This document shows, in pieces, positions 63,535 to 64,000 of a stretch of 64,000 nucleotides of DNA. Position 1 is the first letter of the stretch, and every line of letters begins with the position of its first letter. A model generated the notes under the pieces. That model was not told the origin of the DNA. It saw only the letters and a program-made list of their open reading frames with translations, and searched no databases. Source of the DNA: Streptomyces flavofungini (GTDB lineage Bacteria > Actinomycetota > Actinomycetes > Streptomycetales > Streptomycetaceae); contig NZ_CP128846.1 in assembly GCF_030388665.1 (NCBI RefSeq), forward strand, positions 7,846,001 through 7,910,000. Reading direction: 5' to 3'. The position numbers and the translations under genes were made by a program.

Positions 63535-63883
63535 GAGGTTTCTCCTGGTCGATGGGGACAGTCACCATGAGTTCTTCCAGGCTCACAGCATGTATCCATA
63601 CGATAAAGGGTGCAAATGGGGTAAATTTCCGATATTTACCTCAAGTGGCGGCGGCCTGATGGGCCGACTGTGCACGTCGGAGGCGGTTTCGGAGTGAGGG
63701 TCGGGGTGGGGGTCGTCACCCGACGTGATCTTTGCCGTGGACGCGGTCGGTCATGTGCCGTGACGGGCAGTACCCTGTCGATTCACTCGTACGGCTGCAC
63801 GGCTGGGACACCGGGAACGATCCGGACCGGCCGCGCATTCGTTTCGGCCCAGTGCACGCGGAACACGAAAGGCGATCATCACT
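63535..63883. other. 349-base AT-richer divergent intergenic region
   Basis: The stretch 63590-63645 is strikingly AT rich for this genome and holds the operator-like repeat at 63620-63640. The remainder contains only the leader of the rightward gene. No reading frame is convincing. Confidence 0.6.
63620..63640. promoter_or_regulatory. AT-rich inverted repeat, operator candidate
   Basis: GGTAAAT (63620-63626), seven bases, ATTTACC (63634-63640): perfect seven-base arms, 86 bases upstream of the small membrane protein. The composition is unlike surrounding DNA, suggesting a dedicated regulator site for the FtsK-like operon. Confidence 0.6.
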
Positions 63884-64000
63884 GTGAGCGATGAAGTCCC
63901 CGACACGGGGAGCGCGGCCGTCCCCGACCCCGAGGTCGTGGCCCTCGCGGGCAAGATCTTCGACCTGGCCCGGGCCGGTGACACCGACGCGCTCACCGCG
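63884..64000 (+). CDS. Start of a probable ankyrin-repeat protein, 3' end outside window
   Basis: The first 39 codons from GTG 63884: VSDEVPDTGSAAVPDPEV followed by VALAGKIFDLARAGDTDALT. The latter resembles the first helix pair of actinobacterial ankyrin-repeat proteins (ARAGDTDAL-type start). GAAAGG at 63867-63872 could be the ribosome site. The frame is open to the window edge, so the call is tentative. Confidence 0.55.
   Translation, partial: MSDEVPDTGSAAVPDPEVVALAGKIFDLARAGDTDALTA

Overview
The window looks like chromosomal DNA of a Streptomyces or very close relative. GC content is very high, third codon positions are G/C rich, GTG starts are common, and TTA codons are nearly absent (I found one). 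It carries Streptomyces-type genes: rbpA with a sigma-R-type promoter, GH18 chitinases with DasR-like promoter elements, a SCO1431-type micro-membrane protein, DUF6114/DUF6230 proteins and an F420-type oxidoreductase. From memory, the gene order resembles the S. coelicolor SCO14xx region read in reverse. I saw no IS element, prophage, CRISPR array, rRNA or tRNA.

Layout. 1-5.8 kb: end of an RsmB-like rRNA methyltransferase; a TetR/MarR-like divergent pair with a multi-palindrome operator; a DGPF (YCII) protein with its ECF42-type sigma factor; an MMPL exporter. 6-10.7 kb: rpe, a SorC-type regulator, a secreted RNase Sa-like lipoprotein followed by a barstar-type inhibitor, and guaB1. 10.7-16.7 kb: a cationic amino-acid permease, an Lrp/AsnC regulator, a secreted protein, and a DavA/DavB-like pair (aminovaleramidase and L-lysine 2-monooxygenase). 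The permease and davA share phased GCAAC repeats that end the same distance from their -10 boxes. 16.7-24 kb: LLM oxidoreductase, DUF5995, NCS2 permease, alginate-lyase-like enzyme, and an MFS/ROK divergent pair with a perfect operator palindrome. 24.2-26.7 kb: multidomain chitinase.

26.8-33.4 kb: an FMN riboswitch heads ribD-ribE-ribM-ribBA-ribH, which runs with short gaps or overlaps into hisE-hisG and a PH-domain protein. 33.4-36.1 kb: two overlapping CorC/CNNM-type genes behind a structured leader. 36.2-47.5 kb: EccA-like AAA ATPase, uridine-kinase-like protein, exported C39-type peptidase, M1 peptidase, tiny membrane protein, membrane protein, DUF6114/DUF6230 pair (with a TTA codon), TetR, and a second chitinase whose promoter copies that of the first. 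48-53 kb: acyl-CoA dehydrogenase, repeat protein, two-gene unit of an unknown protein and an ACAD10/11-type phosphotransferase, and a zinc-ribbon-like protein. 53-58 kb: AsnC regulator and amidohydrolase, a long structured leader before ppm1 (polyprenol-phosphate mannosyltransferase), fxsA, rbpA. 58.5-64 kb: glycerophosphodiesterase, YczE-like protein and its divergent MocR regulator, an FtsK-like protein with a degenerate P-loop plus a small membrane protein, and the start of a further gene.

Main themes: lysine uptake and catabolism (permease, Lrp, davBA), chitin use (two chitinases under matching promoters), riboflavin and histidine synthesis joined in one transcription unit, and several regulator/target pairs whose operators are visible as palindromes.
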